From: Algicola sp.
GTDB lineage: Bacteria; Bacteroidota; Bacteroidia; Flavobacteriales; Flavobacteriaceae
Reading direction: 5' to 3'
Assembly: GCA_018222835.1 (NCBI GenBank)
Contig: JAAEZN010000026.1
Coordinates: 1 to 38,265, forward strand
Length of the DNA stretch: 38,265 bases
The translations under genes were made by a program, and so were the position numbers. The notes beneath the pieces were generated by a model. The model had not been told where the DNA came from and searched no databases. It saw nothing but the letters and a program-made list of their open reading frames with translations. Positions 1-8,461 of the stretch are shown one piece after another (position 1 is the first letter of the stretch; every line of letters begins with the position of its first letter).

Positions 1-7
1 TCTGAAC

Positions 8-1162
8 TCATAGGGTTATTTTTTGAAATTGATTCTGGTCTGTATCGTGAATCGGCTCGGTTTTTTGCTTCAAAGGTCGAGCTTCTTTGTTGGTCAGTAC
101 ACTTTGTATCTCTGCCAAAATGGACAATCCAATTTCGGCAGGGGTCTCTGCTCCAATTTCTAACCCTACGGGTGCATGAATCTTGGCCAAATCTTCCTTT
201 GATACTTCAATACCGTCATCCGCAAGCTCGTTAAGCATACGATTATACTTTTTTAACGGCCCAAGGATGCCGATATATGGTGTCTCTGCATTTCCAAGCA
301 ATAACTTGAGTACCGCTAGGTCATAATTATAATTATGGCTCATCAACACAAAACAGGTGCGTTGATCAATATTGATGTTCTTTAGTATTTCCTCTGGTTT
401 GGTCACAATTACTTGGCACGATCCCACAAAACGTTCTTTATTCGCATGTGTTGGTCTGCCATCGGTCACGGTTACATTCCAACCCAGCAATTCGGCTTGT
501 TGTGCCAAAATCTGGGCATCGTTCCCTGCTCCTACCAAAACTAATTTAACAGGAGGTTGATGTAATTGAATAAAGGCAAAATATGTTTTTTCTTCAATTG
601 TTAGCTCTGCAAAACAAGAACTGCCTTCGTTGATGGCCTCCTTACTTTTAAAAAGCAAGGCTTGTTTCAATTCATTGGGAATGTTATTGCCAAAAACAAC
701 ATTATTTTCATCAGAAACCAAAACAGTTCCCAGTTGCTGTTGGGATTTATCCAAATCAAAAACTACTGAAACCACCATTGGAATTTCCTGTTCAGCAACA
801 ACTTTTAAAAGTTCACAGGGATTGTTTGCTTTGGAATAGTCAATAGGCTCAAACAACACTTGAATGATTCCATTGCAGCCCAATTGTGCTCCGATTACCG
901 CATCATCCTCATCGCTGGTATCGTAAGTGACCAGTTTGTTTTCCTGTCTATCCAAAGCAAAAAGAGCTTTTCTGAGTGCATCCCCCTCCAAACAACCTCC
1001 GCTAATGGCTCCGATGATACTTCCAAATTCATCCACCAGCATTCGAGCACCTGCCCTGCGGTATGATGATCCATCCACATGGACAACGGTAGCCAAAACA
1101 CAGCGAATGCCCTGTGATTTCAACTCTTGATATTGCGCTATGATAACATCCAACTCCCTCAT
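8..1162 (-). CDS. xdhC: XdhC/CoxI family molybdenum cofactor maturation protein
   Basis: 384 aa. XdhC proteins bind molybdenum cofactor, help its sulfuration and insert it into xanthine dehydrogenase-type hydroxylases in the cytoplasm. The N-terminal XdhC_CoxI domain (about 10-105) shows GSSYRRAGARM (31-41) and GGCLEG (55-60) plus a second Cys near residue 96. The C-terminal Rossmann-like XdhC_C domain starts at KLVLVGAGNDA (206-216), carries TDGRP (233-237) and ends in the family motif GLEIGAETPAEIGLSILAEI (333-352). Its ATG overlaps the stop of the upstream cysteine desulfurase in an ATGA tetranucleotide, so the two are probably translationally coupled. The stop is at the left edge of the window; target hydroxylase subunits are not visible here. 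The family call is firm; the target enzyme is unknown. Confidence 0.9.
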   Translation of the reverse strand: MRELDVIIAQYQELKSQGIRCVLATVVHVDGSSYRRAGARMLVDEFGSIIGAISGGCLEGDALRKALFALDRQENKLVTYDTSDEDDAVIGAQLGCNGIIQVLFEPIDYSKANNPCELLKVVAEQEIPMVVSVVFDLDKSQQQLGTVLVSDENNVVFGNNIPNELKQALLFKSKEAINEGSSCFAELTIEEKTYFAFIQLHQPPVKLVLVGAGNDAQILAQQAELLGWNVTVTDGRPTHANKERFVGSCQVIVTKPEEILKNINIDQRTCFVLMSHNYNYDLAVLKLLLGNAETPYIGILGPLKKYNRMLNELADDGIEVSKEDLAKIHAPVGLEIGAETPAEIGLSILAEIQSVLTNKEARPLKQKTEPIHDTDQNQFQKITL

Positions 1163-2313
1163 ACGGTGATGGTTTTTAGTTGGTTGACGGCTTTTTTTAT
1201 TTCAGAAACGGCCTTTTCAATGTCCTCCGAAGTGGTATTTCGTCCTGTGCTGATGCGCAAACTTGCCAAAGCGAGCTCATCTTCAATTCCCATTGCTTTT
1301 AACACATGGGATGGATTCACTTGATTTGCAGTGCACGCAGAGCCTCTTGAAACAGCCAAAGTGTTCAAATAACGAAGTAGCTTTGACCCATCAACTCTTT
1401 TGAACGATACATTTGTGGTATTTGGCAAACGCTCTTCATTTTGGCAATTAATTACAGCTCCTTCAAACACCTTGAGCCCCTCTTCCAATTGATTTCGGAG
1501 ACTTCTTAATCTATGTTGATTTTCCTTCAAGTTTTGCTTTGTTATTTCACAAGCTTTGCCAAATCCAACAATCCCAGGAACATTCAAAGTTCCGGGTCGT
1601 ACTCCTTTTTCATGGCTTCCCCCGAAAAGATGTTTATCAATGGAAATATTATTGTTTTTATTTAAGTAAAGTGCACCAACTCCTTTGGGTCCATAAAGTT
1701 TATGTGAAGAAAAAATAGCTATATCGACTCCCAAATCCTGTAAATCAACTGGAATTTTGCCCACCGCTTGTGTAATGTCGGACATTACAGGAATACTCAT
1801 GGAATGTGCTATTTCGGTTATGGCTTTTATCGGATGAATTAGGCCCGTCTCATTGTTAGCCAGCATCAAACAGACTAAAATTGTGGAGGGTTTTATGGAA
1901 GACTCCAACGCCTTCAAATTAATGTTTCCTTGCCCGTCAACATCCAAATACGTAACCTCAAAACCATCAGACTCCAATTCCTCCAATATATCGAGGGTCG
2001 CTTTGTGCTCTGTTTTACAGGAAACAATATGATTGCCTTTATCCCTATTTCTTTTAAAAAATCCAAATAAGGCCAAATTGGCGGCTTCCGTAGCTCCCGA
2101 GGTAAAAGTTATTTCCGTAGATCTACAATTGACCAACTTGGCCACCTGTTCCCTTGCTGTTTCCACCGCATCTTCAGCATGCCAACCAAAAGAATGGTCA
2201 CTGCTAGCATTGCCGAAATTTTGAGTGAAATACGGTAGCATTGCCTCCACCACCTTTGGGTCGGTGGGTGTGGTAGCGTTATAATCGAGATATATTTTTT
2301 CCGTCAAAGACAA
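1159..2313 (-). CDS. Cysteine desulfurase (NifS/IscS-like), partner of XdhC
   Basis: 384 aa class V aminotransferase-fold PLP enzyme that takes sulfur from cysteine as an enzyme-bound persulfide. Visible: N-terminal YLDYNATTPTDP (8-19), TSGATEAANLA (71-81), His103 in TEHKA, the PLP lysine Lys205 in SSHKLYGPKG (202-211), GVRPGT (237-242) and the catalytic loop SRGSACT with Cys327. In Rhodobacter capsulatus a NifS-like protein (NifS4) interacts with XdhC and supplies the sulfido ligand of the Mo cofactor; the direct coupling to xdhC here suggests the same job rather than general Fe-S assembly (inference). No ATG is in frame near the N terminus: the best starts are TTG at 2313 (or 2307), since the conserved family start lies just after. 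Divergent from the ars operon across about 150 bp. Confidence 0.9.
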   Translation of the reverse strand: MSLTEKIYLDYNATTPTDPKVVEAMLPYFTQNFGNASSDHSFGWHAEDAVETAREQVAKLVNCRSTEITFTSGATEAANLALFGFFKRNRDKGNHIVSCKTEHKATLDILEELESDGFEVTYLDVDGQGNINLKALESSIKPSTILVCLMLANNETGLIHPIKAITEIAHSMSIPVMSDITQAVGKIPVDLQDLGVDIAIFSSHKLYGPKGVGALYLNKNNNISIDKHLFGGSHEKGVRPGTLNVPGIVGFGKACEITKQNLKENQHRLRSLRNQLEEGLKVFEGAVINCQNEERLPNTTNVSFKRVDGSKLLRYLNTLAVSRGSACTANQVNPSHVLKAMGIEDELALASLRISTGRNTTSEDIEKAVSEIKKAVNQLKTITV

Positions 2314-2430
2314 ATTACAGTCGTTATGTTTCGGTATGCATAACGCAATTTATAAAATTCTTTTAGTCTTGACATATGTTTTTCAAACCATTAAGAAATA
2401 AAATCAAACAAAATCTTTGGCCGCAAACAT

Positions 2431-2455
2431 ATTAATCGTAATATTGCAATGATTA
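2431..2455 (+). promoter_or_regulatory. ArsR-type operator upstream of arsR
   Basis: Imperfect inverted repeat centred on AATATT, 11 bp upstream of the arsR start. The 20-bp core ATTAATCGYAATATTRCAAT occurs again at 2810-2829, directly ahead of the second gene of the operon, with only two transition differences. ArsR/SmtB repressors bind AT-rich 12-2-12-like palindromes overlapping their own promoter, so this is most likely the ArsR binding site. It also lies in the region divergent to the cysteine desulfurase gene but close only to arsR. Confidence 0.7.
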
Positions 2456-2465
2456 AATAAAACTA

Positions 2466-2795
2466 ATGGGTTTAGCCAAAACAGAAATATTCACCGACAA
2501 GGAAAACCAGATTGCAAAGTACTCCAAAGCTTTTGGACATCCTGCGCGAGTGGCTATTTTACAGTACTTGTTTAAACTTAACACTTGCGTGTGTGGCGAC
2601 TTGGTAGATGAAATTGGTTTGGCTCAACCTACTATTTCCCAACATTTAAAAGAATTAAAGAAAATAGGCTTGATCAAAGGAAATGTTGAGGGTACAAGCG
2701 TTTGTTATTGTATCGATGTCGAGGAATGGAAAAAGATGAAATCCGTGATGTCTGAATTTCTAAATCAAGATATTCAAGCAAATAATTGTTGCTAA
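2466..2795 (+). CDS. arsR: ArsR/SmtB family arsenic-responsive repressor
   Basis: 109 aa winged-helix repressor. The HTH is clear: HPARVAILQYL (25-35), then CVCGDLVDEIG (41-51) and the recognition helix QPTISQHLKELK (54-65), followed by a beta wing around 70-84. Metalloid-sensing cysteines are abundant: Cys41 and Cys43 in the CVCGDL motif typical of As(III)-sensing ArsR, Cys80 and Cys82 in the wing, and a terminal Cys-Cys pair (108-109). It should leave DNA when As(III) or Sb(III) binds. First gene of a four-gene plus-strand operon ending in an Acr3 pump, with operator-like repeats before it and after it. The family and role are secure; which cysteines form the site is not determined. Confidence 0.93.
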   Translation: MGLAKTEIFTDKENQIAKYSKAFGHPARVAILQYLFKLNTCVCGDLVDEIGLAQPTISQHLKELKKIGLIKGNVEGTSVCYCIDVEEWKKMKSVMSEFLNQDIQANNCC

Positions 2796-2809
2796 AAAAA
2801 TTTGAATTT

Positions 2810-2834
2810 ATTAATCGCAATATTACAATAAATA
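2810..2834 (+). promoter_or_regulatory. Second ArsR-type operator inside the ars operon
   Basis: Second copy of the ATTAATCGYAATATTRCAAT element (2810-2829), in the 46-bp gap between arsR and the next gene, ending 12 bp before that gene's ATG. The sequence matches the upstream site at 18 of 20 positions and is likewise centred on AATATT. Either ArsR also controls an internal promoter here, or it acts as a roadblock for transcription coming from the first promoter. Confidence 0.65.
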
Positions 2835-2841
2835 TTTTATC

Positions 2842-3309
2842 ATGAAATTAGAAGAAGTTAAATCGGCTTTGAGCAAATTAGAGAGAATTGCCTTTGAGCT
2901 ACCTAATGGCAATTTGGTTCCCAACCATTTTCATGTTACCGAAGTAGGTAAAATAACCAAACACTTTATTGATTGCGGGGGCACTGTCCGCAACGAGGAA
3001 GTTGTCAACTTTCAACTTTGGAACGCTGACGATTACGACCACAGGCTTCATCCCGAAAAATTGGTCCACATTATTGAGCTATCACAAAAAACACTAGGCA
3101 TAGGTGATTTAGAGGTTGAAGTGGAATATCAAGGCCAGACCATTGAGAAATTCGCTTTGGATTTTGATGGGAATAACTTCTTGTTGACTTCCAAAGAAAC
3201 GGATTGTTTGGCCAAGGATAATTGCGGTATCCCTACCGAAAAACCAAAAGTAAAATTATCCGAAATACAAAGCACTCAATCCTGCACTCCAGGAAGTGGA
3301 TGTTGTTAA
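2842..3309 (+). CDS. DUF6428-like ars-operon protein with C-terminal cysteines
   Basis: 155 aa, soluble, no signal peptide. It resembles the DUF6428 family that accompanies ars genes in Bacteroidetes; no biochemical function is known to me. Visible features: conserved central block NHFHVTEVGKI (28-38) with two His, FIDCGGTVR (42-50), an acidic/aromatic stretch FQLWNADDYDHRLHPEKL (57-74), and a cysteine-rich tail (Cys122, Cys128, Cys148, Cys154, Cys155, ending GSGCC). The tail resembles thiol-rich ends of metalloid-binding proteins, so an arsenite chaperone or a thiol donor is possible (inference). It sits between arsR and the reductase with its own ArsR-like operator. Its last codons are 11 bp from the next start. 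Confidence 0.7.
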   Translation: MKLEEVKSALSKLERIAFELPNGNLVPNHFHVTEVGKITKHFIDCGGTVRNEEVVNFQLWNADDYDHRLHPEKLVHIIELSQKTLGIGDLEVEVEYQGQTIEKFALDFDGNNFLLTSKETDCLAKDNCGIPTEKPKVKLSEIQSTQSCTPGSGCC

Positions 3310-3320
3310 AATTTAAACCA

Positions 3321-3938
3321 ATGGCACTTTTTGACACTATAAATCAATTTGTCTCGAACTTGGATACAACATCCATTTCTGAGGAGAGGAAACAAACCTT
3401 GGCTCCACTTGTGGAGTATGTTCTGGAGAAGGCAAACAATGGTAAATCCATTCGTCTTAATTTTATTTGCACCCATAATTCCCGAAGGAGTCATTTGTCC
3501 CAGATTTGGGCACAGACCATGGCGCATTATTTTGAGATAAAAAATGTGAGCTGCTATTCTGGAGGTACGGAAGCCACTGCCCTGTTCCCGATGGTAGCTT
3601 CGACTTTGGCGAAAACTGGTTTTGAAGTGAATACGCTTTCCGAAGGGAAAAATCCCATCTACGGCATCAAGTTTTCGGAGAATGAACACCCTGTAATCTG
3701 CTTTTCCAAACGAATGGATGATGATTTCAACCCGAAATCAGATTTTGCAGCTATTATGACCTGTTCGCAAGCCGACGAAGGTTGCCCATTTGTTCCGGGT
3801 GCCAAAAAACGGATTCCCGTTACCTACGATGACCCCAAAGCATTTGATGGAACACCTCAACAAGTTGAAAAATACAGTGAACGAAGCAAACAGATTGCAA
3901 CCGAAATGTTTTATGTTTTCTCCCAAATTCAAAACTAA
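3321..3938 (+). CDS. arsC: Low-molecular-weight phosphatase-fold arsenate reductase (ArsC-like)
   Basis: 205 aa. The LMW protein-tyrosine-phosphatase P-loop CX5R(S) is seen as [10 protein letters not shown] with Cys50 and Arg56, in the N-S-R form usual for arsenate reductases of this fold. Further cysteines Cys148 and Cys155 lie in [15 protein letters not shown] and could pass a disulfide along as in thioredoxin-coupled ArsC; the acidic [11 protein letters not shown] segment (169-179) holds the general acid. The first about 45 residues form an extra N-terminal helical region. A longer frame begins at 3222 inside the preceding gene, but the ATG at 3321, 11 bp after that gene's stop, fits best. 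Its stop shares one base with the acr3 ATG. The role as arsenate reductase follows from fold plus operon. Confidence 0.85.
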   Translation: MALFDTINQFVSNLDTTSISEERKQTLAPLVEYVLEKANNGKSIRLNFICTHNSRRSHLSQIWAQTMAHYFEIKNVSCYSGGTEATALFPMVASTLAKTGFEVNTLSEGKNPIYGIKFSENEHPVICFSKRMDDDFNPKSDFAAIMTCSQADEGCPFVPGAKKRIPVTYDDPKAFDGTPQQVEKYSERSKQIATEMFYVFSQIQN

Positions 3939-4990
3939 TGGCCATCAAGAAATTAAGCTTTTTAGATAAAAACCTGACCCTTTGGATTTTTGTGGCTATG
4001 GTCCTTGGAGTCGGAATCGGTTACTTCTTCCCGACATTCCCGGATTTTGTAAATTCATTCAGTAGCGGGTCAACCAACATTCCCATAGCTATCGGACTTA
4101 TTCTGATGATGTACCCTCCACTGGCCAAAGTAAAGTATTCTTTGCTTCCAAAAGTGTTCAAAAACACCAAAATTCTAACCATATCTCTTATTTTAAACTG
4201 GATTGTAGGCCCGATTTTAATGTTTACACTGGCCGTACTCTTTCTTCGGGATTACCCAGAATACATGGTGGGATTGATTTTAATTGGTTTGGCCAGATGC
4301 ATCGCCATGGTTTTGGTATGGAACGATTTGGCCGAAGGCAGCAGTGAATATGGTGCTGGTTTGGTGGCCCTGAACAGTATTTTTCAGGTTTTTGCCTATA
4401 GTTTTTACGCTTGGATTTTTATCACCCTACTCCCTCCCTATTTTGGATTTGAAGGTGCGATAGTGAACATATCCATCGGTACCATTGCCGAGAGTGTCGC
4501 CATTTATCTTGGCATTCCGTTTTTGATGGGTATTTTGAGCCGTCAGATTTTGGTAAAACTTAAAGGTGAAGAATGGTACACCACAAAGTTTATCCCAGCC
4601 ATTTCACCCATTACATTGATTGCACTTCTATTCACCATTATCATCATGTTTTCCTTAAAAGGCGAGTTGATTGTTGAAATTCCTATGGATGTTTTGATCA
4701 TAGCCGTTCCACTGCTGATTTACTTTGCCATTATGTTCATTATCGGCTTTTTTACAACAAAAGCCATGGGAGCCGCGTACGACAAAACTGCCGCAGTTGC
4801 ATTCACGGCCGCAGGAAACAATTTTGAACTGGCCATTGCTGTGGCCATTGCTGTATTCGGTTTAAATTCCGGGCAGGCTTTTACCGGGGTTATTGGACCT
4901 TTAGTGGAAGTGCCTGCATTGATATTGTTGGTGAAGGTTTCGTTTTGGTTAAAGAAAAAATACTATAGTCCAAAAACGGTACAAATCTAA
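3938..4990 (+). CDS. acr3: Acr3 family arsenite efflux permease
   Basis: 350 aa integral inner-membrane protein with about ten hydrophobic segments, the usual length and topology of the BART-superfamily Acr3 arsenite/H+ antiporters. Family marks: [13 protein letters not shown] (118-129) with the essential Cys121 in TM4, and the late motif [19 protein letters not shown] in TM9. It expels As(III) made by the upstream reductase. The ATG overlaps the stop of arsC by one base, so it should be translationally coupled. It ends the operon; no convincing hairpin terminator follows, only a T-rich stretch near 5001-5010. Confidence 0.95.
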   Translation: MAIKKLSFLDKNLTLWIFVAMVLGVGIGYFFPTFPDFVNSFSSGSTNIPIAIGLILMMYPPLAKVKYSLLPKVFKNTKILTISLILNWIVGPILMFTLAVLFLRDYPEYMVGLILIGLARCIAMVLVWNDLAEGSSEYGAGLVALNSIFQVFAYSFYAWIFITLLPPYFGFEGAIVNISIGTIAESVAIYLGIPFLMGILSRQILVKLKGEEWYTTKFIPAISPITLIALLFTIIIMFSLKGELIVEIPMDVLIIAVPLLIYFAIMFIIGFFTTKAMGAAYDKTAAVAFTAAGNNFELAIAVAIAVFGLNSGQAFTGVIGPLVEVPALILLVKVSFWLKKKYYSPKTVQI

Positions 4991-5066
4991 TTTAAGCCTC
5001 TCTTTTTAAAATTTCTGGGAGTTTAGTAACTTCAACCTGATAATATTCTTAAAATCAAATAGAATC

Positions 5067-6014
5067 ATGATTAGAGTTATCACTTTCCTTGGAATTATAC
5101 TGTTTCTACTGTCCTGTAAAACCGACAAACATAACCCTCGACTCGAATTGGGGCTGGTGTACAATGTTTTACTCGACCCGGATATTGATAATTATGAAGT
5201 GTTTTCTATGGAGCTGGATGGTTCTGGCAAGAAAAACATCACAGACCACCATAATGTTGAATGGACTTATTACTCTTACAAGGATACGCTATATTTTATT
5301 TCGGACAGAGGGTCCTGTAAACGCTGTTATTCTCTCTACAAAAGCAATTTTAATGGTGAAAATATTCAAAAGGTATCCGATTTGGAGTTGGCCGATAGTT
5401 GGATGAGCACCAGAAATAATGGCGCCGAACTCATTGTTAAACCTAAACTTATTGATGAATCCACTTTTTATGTGCTCAACAGAAACGGAAAAATCATAAA
5501 AAGACTGGATACGGGACTACCATTTGCCGCCGATCCATTATTTGTTAATGATGGGGAACAGGTTGTTTTTAGAGGTGGCCAAACTAAAAGCAAGCGAATC
5601 CAAGGGTTTAATGAAGAGCTTTATATCATTGATCTAAATGGGAAAAACCGGAAACAACTCACCCATTACCCAGAAAAAGATACCTCTGCAGCTCAATACG
5701 GGTACAGGGCAGGAGCTCCTAGACTACACCCTACCGAAAATTTTGTCTCCTACCAAAGCAAACAAAATGGAAAATATAGTTTGTATGCAGTAAGCCTTGA
5801 TGGAAACGACCATTGGAAGTTGACCGAAAATACCCAAAATGAGGGTTGGCACGATTGGAGTCCAGATGGTAAATGGTTGGCCATAGAGCTCTTCGACAAC
5901 GAACAGTCACAATTTCATATCGGATTAATGAATTGGGAAACTAAAGATTTGAAGATTTTAACGGATGATAGCTTCAAATTTCAACAAGCACCAAATTTTA
6001 TCTACAAAAAATAG
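5067..6014 (+). CDS. PD40/TolB-like beta-propeller lipoprotein
   Basis: 315 aa. A short signal peptide ends in a lipobox (LFLLSC, Cys17), so this should be a lipoprotein on the outer or inner membrane. The rest reads as a WD40-like (PD40) propeller: repeated blocks of the type DGS/DGN-K-x-LT and SPDGKWLA, for example MELDGSGKKNITDH near 50, DLNGKNRKQLTHYPE near 190 and WSPDGKWLAIELF near 270, plus HPTENFVSYQSKQ near 220. Such propellers bind proteins or oligosaccharides in the periplasm; no enzymatic residues are recognisable. It stands 76 bp after acr3 and is not obviously part of the ars operon (no ArsR-like site). Function unknown. Confidence 0.8.
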   Translation: MIRVITFLGIILFLLSCKTDKHNPRLELGLVYNVLLDPDIDNYEVFSMELDGSGKKNITDHHNVEWTYYSYKDTLYFISDRGSCKRCYSLYKSNFNGENIQKVSDLELADSWMSTRNNGAELIVKPKLIDESTFYVLNRNGKIIKRLDTGLPFAADPLFVNDGEQVVFRGGQTKSKRIQGFNEELYIIDLNGKNRKQLTHYPEKDTSAAQYGYRAGAPRLHPTENFVSYQSKQNGKYSLYAVSLDGNDHWKLTENTQNEGWHDWSPDGKWLAIELFDNEQSQFHIGLMNWETKDLKILTDDSFKFQQAPNFIYKK

Positions 6015-6131
6015 AACGTAAGGTTTATCTTTCTTTTCAATTTAAAAAATGCATTTCATCGATAAAATCGGTATTTTCATGGATAAACGAAGGGTTTTTT
6101 CAATCTTCGAAGCTCAATAAGCATAAATCAA

Positions 6132-6155
6132 AACAGGGAATATCTTTACCCTGTT
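6132..6155 (+). promoter_or_regulatory. 5'-UTR hairpin ahead of the DUF4382 lipoprotein
   Basis: AACAGGG (6132-6138) and CCCTGTT (6149-6155) form a perfect 7-bp stem with a 10-nt loop, ending 19 bp before the ATG at 6175. It is not followed by a T run, so it is not a terminator; it could affect transcript stability or translation of the next gene, or be an operator palindrome. Confidence 0.4.
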
Positions 6156-6174
6156 AAATCTAAAACCCCATACG

Positions 6175-7050
6175 ATGAGAACAAAGATTTTTTTTGGAAT
6201 TTTAATGGCCCTTGGTGTAGTAATGACGAGCTGTTCTGATGATAAAGGAACTGGCAGCCCTGAAGGAACGGGTACACTATCTGTTAGAATGACGGATGCC
6301 CCTTACCCATATGATCTAATGGCAGAAGCGAATGTGACCGTATTCAAAATTGAAGCACGTCAAGTTCAAGACGAGGATTCCGAAGACAGCAATTCCCCAT
6401 ACGTTACCCTGATGGAAGAAGAAATCGATATGAACTTGCTAGAACTCACCAACGGTGTTACCGAGCAATTGGCCAACGTGGAGGTTCCCGCAGGTTCCTA
6501 CGATCTTATACGTGTATATGTAAAAGGAGTGAATGTTGTTTTGACGGATGGCACTACCTTTAATTTAAAAGTGCCCAGTGGAAGTTCAAGCGGCATCAAA
6601 GTATTTGTTGATCCCGCCATAACCGTTACCAGTGGTCTTTCTTCCGATCTATTATTGGATTTTGACGTAAGTAGCTCTTTTGTTGCCAAAGGAACTTTTA
6701 ACAGTCCTTCAGGCATTAACGGTTTCAACTTTAAGCCGGTGATCAAGGCTACCAATGAATCTACTGCTGGGACTTTGACCGGAAATGTCTCAACTTTGAT
6801 AGAAGACGCACCCGCACCGTTGGAGGGCGCTTTGATCTCAGTTTTTGCTGCAGACACTTTGAACACCACTTCTTTTACCGATGTTGACGGTAATTATGCC
6901 ATTTTAGGCCTAGAGGCCGGTATGTATGAAGTTTTGTCCGAAATTGATGGTTATATCTCTAGCGATACTCTTGAGATACAGATAGATGCTGCAAATATTA
7001 CAGTTCAAGACTTTGTGCTGGAAGCAGAACAACAAAATTCAGGTAACTAG
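6175..7050 (+). CDS. DUF4382 lipoprotein with carboxypeptidase-regulatory-like C domain
   Basis: 291 aa. Signal peptide with lipobox VVMTSC (Cys20), followed by an acidic/Gly-Ser linker. Residues about 33-190 match DUF4382: GTLSVRMTDAPYPYD (33-47) and later GSYDLIRVYVKGVNVVL near 107-123. A short spacer leads to a C-terminal CarboxypepD_reg-like beta-sandwich (about 197-285) with the typical ALISVFAADTLNTTSFTDV and YAILGLEAGMYEV phrases. The overall acidic, extracellular character suggests a surface lipoprotein, perhaps sugar- or cation-binding; that is inference. Followed by a strong bidirectional terminator. Confidence 0.85.
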   Translation: MRTKIFFGILMALGVVMTSCSDDKGTGSPEGTGTLSVRMTDAPYPYDLMAEANVTVFKIEARQVQDEDSEDSNSPYVTLMEEEIDMNLLELTNGVTEQLANVEVPAGSYDLIRVYVKGVNVVLTDGTTFNLKVPSGSSSGIKVFVDPAITVTSGLSSDLLLDFDVSSSFVAKGTFNSPSGINGFNFKPVIKATNESTAGTLTGNVSTLIEDAPAPLEGALISVFAADTLNTTSFTDVDGNYAILGLEAGMYEVLSEIDGYISSDTLEIQIDAANITVQDFVLEAEQQNSGN

Positions 7051-7075
7051 TGTAGCCATCATTATAAACACTTTT

Positions 7076-7107
7076 AAAAAAGCAGGGGGGCAACACCCTG
7101 CTTTTTT
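7076..7107. terminator. Bidirectional intrinsic terminator
   Basis: A perfect 12-bp stem (AAAAAAGCAGGG at 7076-7087 with CCCTGCTTTTTT at 7096-7107) and an 8-nt loop. The A and T runs on each side make it work in both directions, ending the DUF4382 gene on plus and the TlpA-like gene on minus. Confidence 0.9.
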
Positions 7108-7119
7108 AATATTGCCCCA

Positions 7120-8307
7120 CTATTGGGACATATATTCATCCACAAAATCTATCAATTCTTTATCATGAAGATTTTTGGCCAACACACGGCCCTCTCCATC
7201 CAACAAAAAATTGGCGGGAATAGTCTTTAATCTTAAAGCTTCCATTAAAGGGTTTTGATCACCCTGCAAATGCGAGGCATGCAACCAACGATATGCCCCA
7301 TCTTTTTCAATAGCCCTGTCCCACGCCTGCTCGCTGCTCTCCAAGCCATAGGCCACGATCAGAAAATCTCTTGAGCCATATTTTTCCCATAACGGCACCA
7401 GTACATTACGATTTTCCACTCTACACGGCGCGCACCAAGATGCCCAAACATCCAACAAGATCAGCTTTTTATTTTTTGATAGTTGCTGTAAAGAAGTTTC
7501 CGTTCCATCTTTCATGGGTAAATGTATCTCTGGAATCGAATCCCCGATAAGAACAGGTAAGTTTTTTTTATCGACTGTTGCTGTAAATTGTTGCACCCAT
7601 TTATGATCAGGATATAAGTTGCCCCATTTTTGGGATTGTGCATAAACCAATTCCGCAATACGTTCATAATTACCTTCTGGACTGGCCCACCTTACGGCAA
7701 TCAAAGCTGGAAGCAACTCTTTGGTTGTATTGGAGAAATTCAGTAATTCTGCTTGATAGTTAAAGAGGCTCTTTTCCCTGTACAGTAAATCTTCATCTGC
7801 TCCATGATTGTTCTTTTGATTCCCAAGATGCTTTTTATAGGCATCCAAACGCAAATCTCTTAAGTGCAACATGGCACTGTTTCCTTCTGATAGCCCATTA
7901 ATAGATAGTGAAGCCTGAAAACGGGTAATATCAGCCTCAACACTCAACCTGTTGCCAGACACATGGACTAAAGGAAAATAATTGTCCGTACTCGGGTTTT
8001 CGTTCAGTAATTTACTGGGGTACTTCTCCCCTTTTTTCTGCACAACAAGCGTTATCACCTCATTATCTTGAATATCTGGCGATTTTTGGAATTGAAAGCT
8101 CCCATCTAGGCCAACCGCGGCCGAATCCAAAACCTTTCCAACAAAACTTTGGGCCACATCATCGAACTTTTCTGGCTGCACCAGATACACCATTGGTTTC
8201 CAATCTTCACCATCTTCCAAATTAAGGGTTCCCGAAAGCCATGGAGCATCGGAACAGGATTGCAGCACGGACAGATATAAAAAGAGAAGTTTCAATATAT
8301 TTTTCAT
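7120..8307 (-). CDS. TlpA-family thiol:disulfide lipoprotein (DUF4369-type)
   Basis: 395 aa from ATG 8307 (MKNILKLL...). An upstream in-frame ATG at 8325 would add six residues before the signal peptide and is less likely. Lipobox VLQSC puts Cys18 at the mature N terminus. The N-terminal part (about 20-240) is a DUF4369-like beta region plus helices; the C-terminal thioredoxin fold begins about residue 255 with active site WASWCAPC (Cys292, Cys295) and the cis-proline loop TIPANF near 362-367. It should reduce or isomerise disulfides in periplasmic proteins, as other Bacteroidetes TlpA/ResA-like lipoproteins do; the substrate is unknown. Divergent from a DoxX-like gene 154 bp away, and ends at a shared terminator. 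Confidence 0.9.
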   Translation of the reverse strand: MKNILKLLFLYLSVLQSCSDAPWLSGTLNLEDGEDWKPMVYLVQPEKFDDVAQSFVGKVLDSAAVGLDGSFQFQKSPDIQDNEVITLVVQKKGEKYPSKLLNENPSTDNYFPLVHVSGNRLSVEADITRFQASLSINGLSEGNSAMLHLRDLRLDAYKKHLGNQKNNHGADEDLLYREKSLFNYQAELLNFSNTTKELLPALIAVRWASPEGNYERIAELVYAQSQKWGNLYPDHKWVQQFTATVDKKNLPVLIGDSIPEIHLPMKDGTETSLQQLSKNKKLILLDVWASWCAPCRVENRNVLVPLWEKYGSRDFLIVAYGLESSEQAWDRAIEKDGAYRWLHASHLQGDQNPLMEALRLKTIPANFLLDGEGRVLAKNLHDKELIDFVDEYMSQ

Positions 8308-8461
8308 GGTAGTAAAAATAACCAATTCTGCTCTTGAGCTTACCTTAAAACATCCCCATCAAAACCAGAAAATCATCACATTGGACACTTATTGTTTGAA
8401 TTGCAGTTATTTACCTGCTTTTTTGCCGACCAACCTATCAATCAACACAATCAGTAATACC

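Noticed and set aside
3306..3689. 127-codon frame opposite the arsC-like gene
   Set aside because: Lies wholly inside a well-supported gene with P-loop and conserved cysteines; no family features on the opposite strand.
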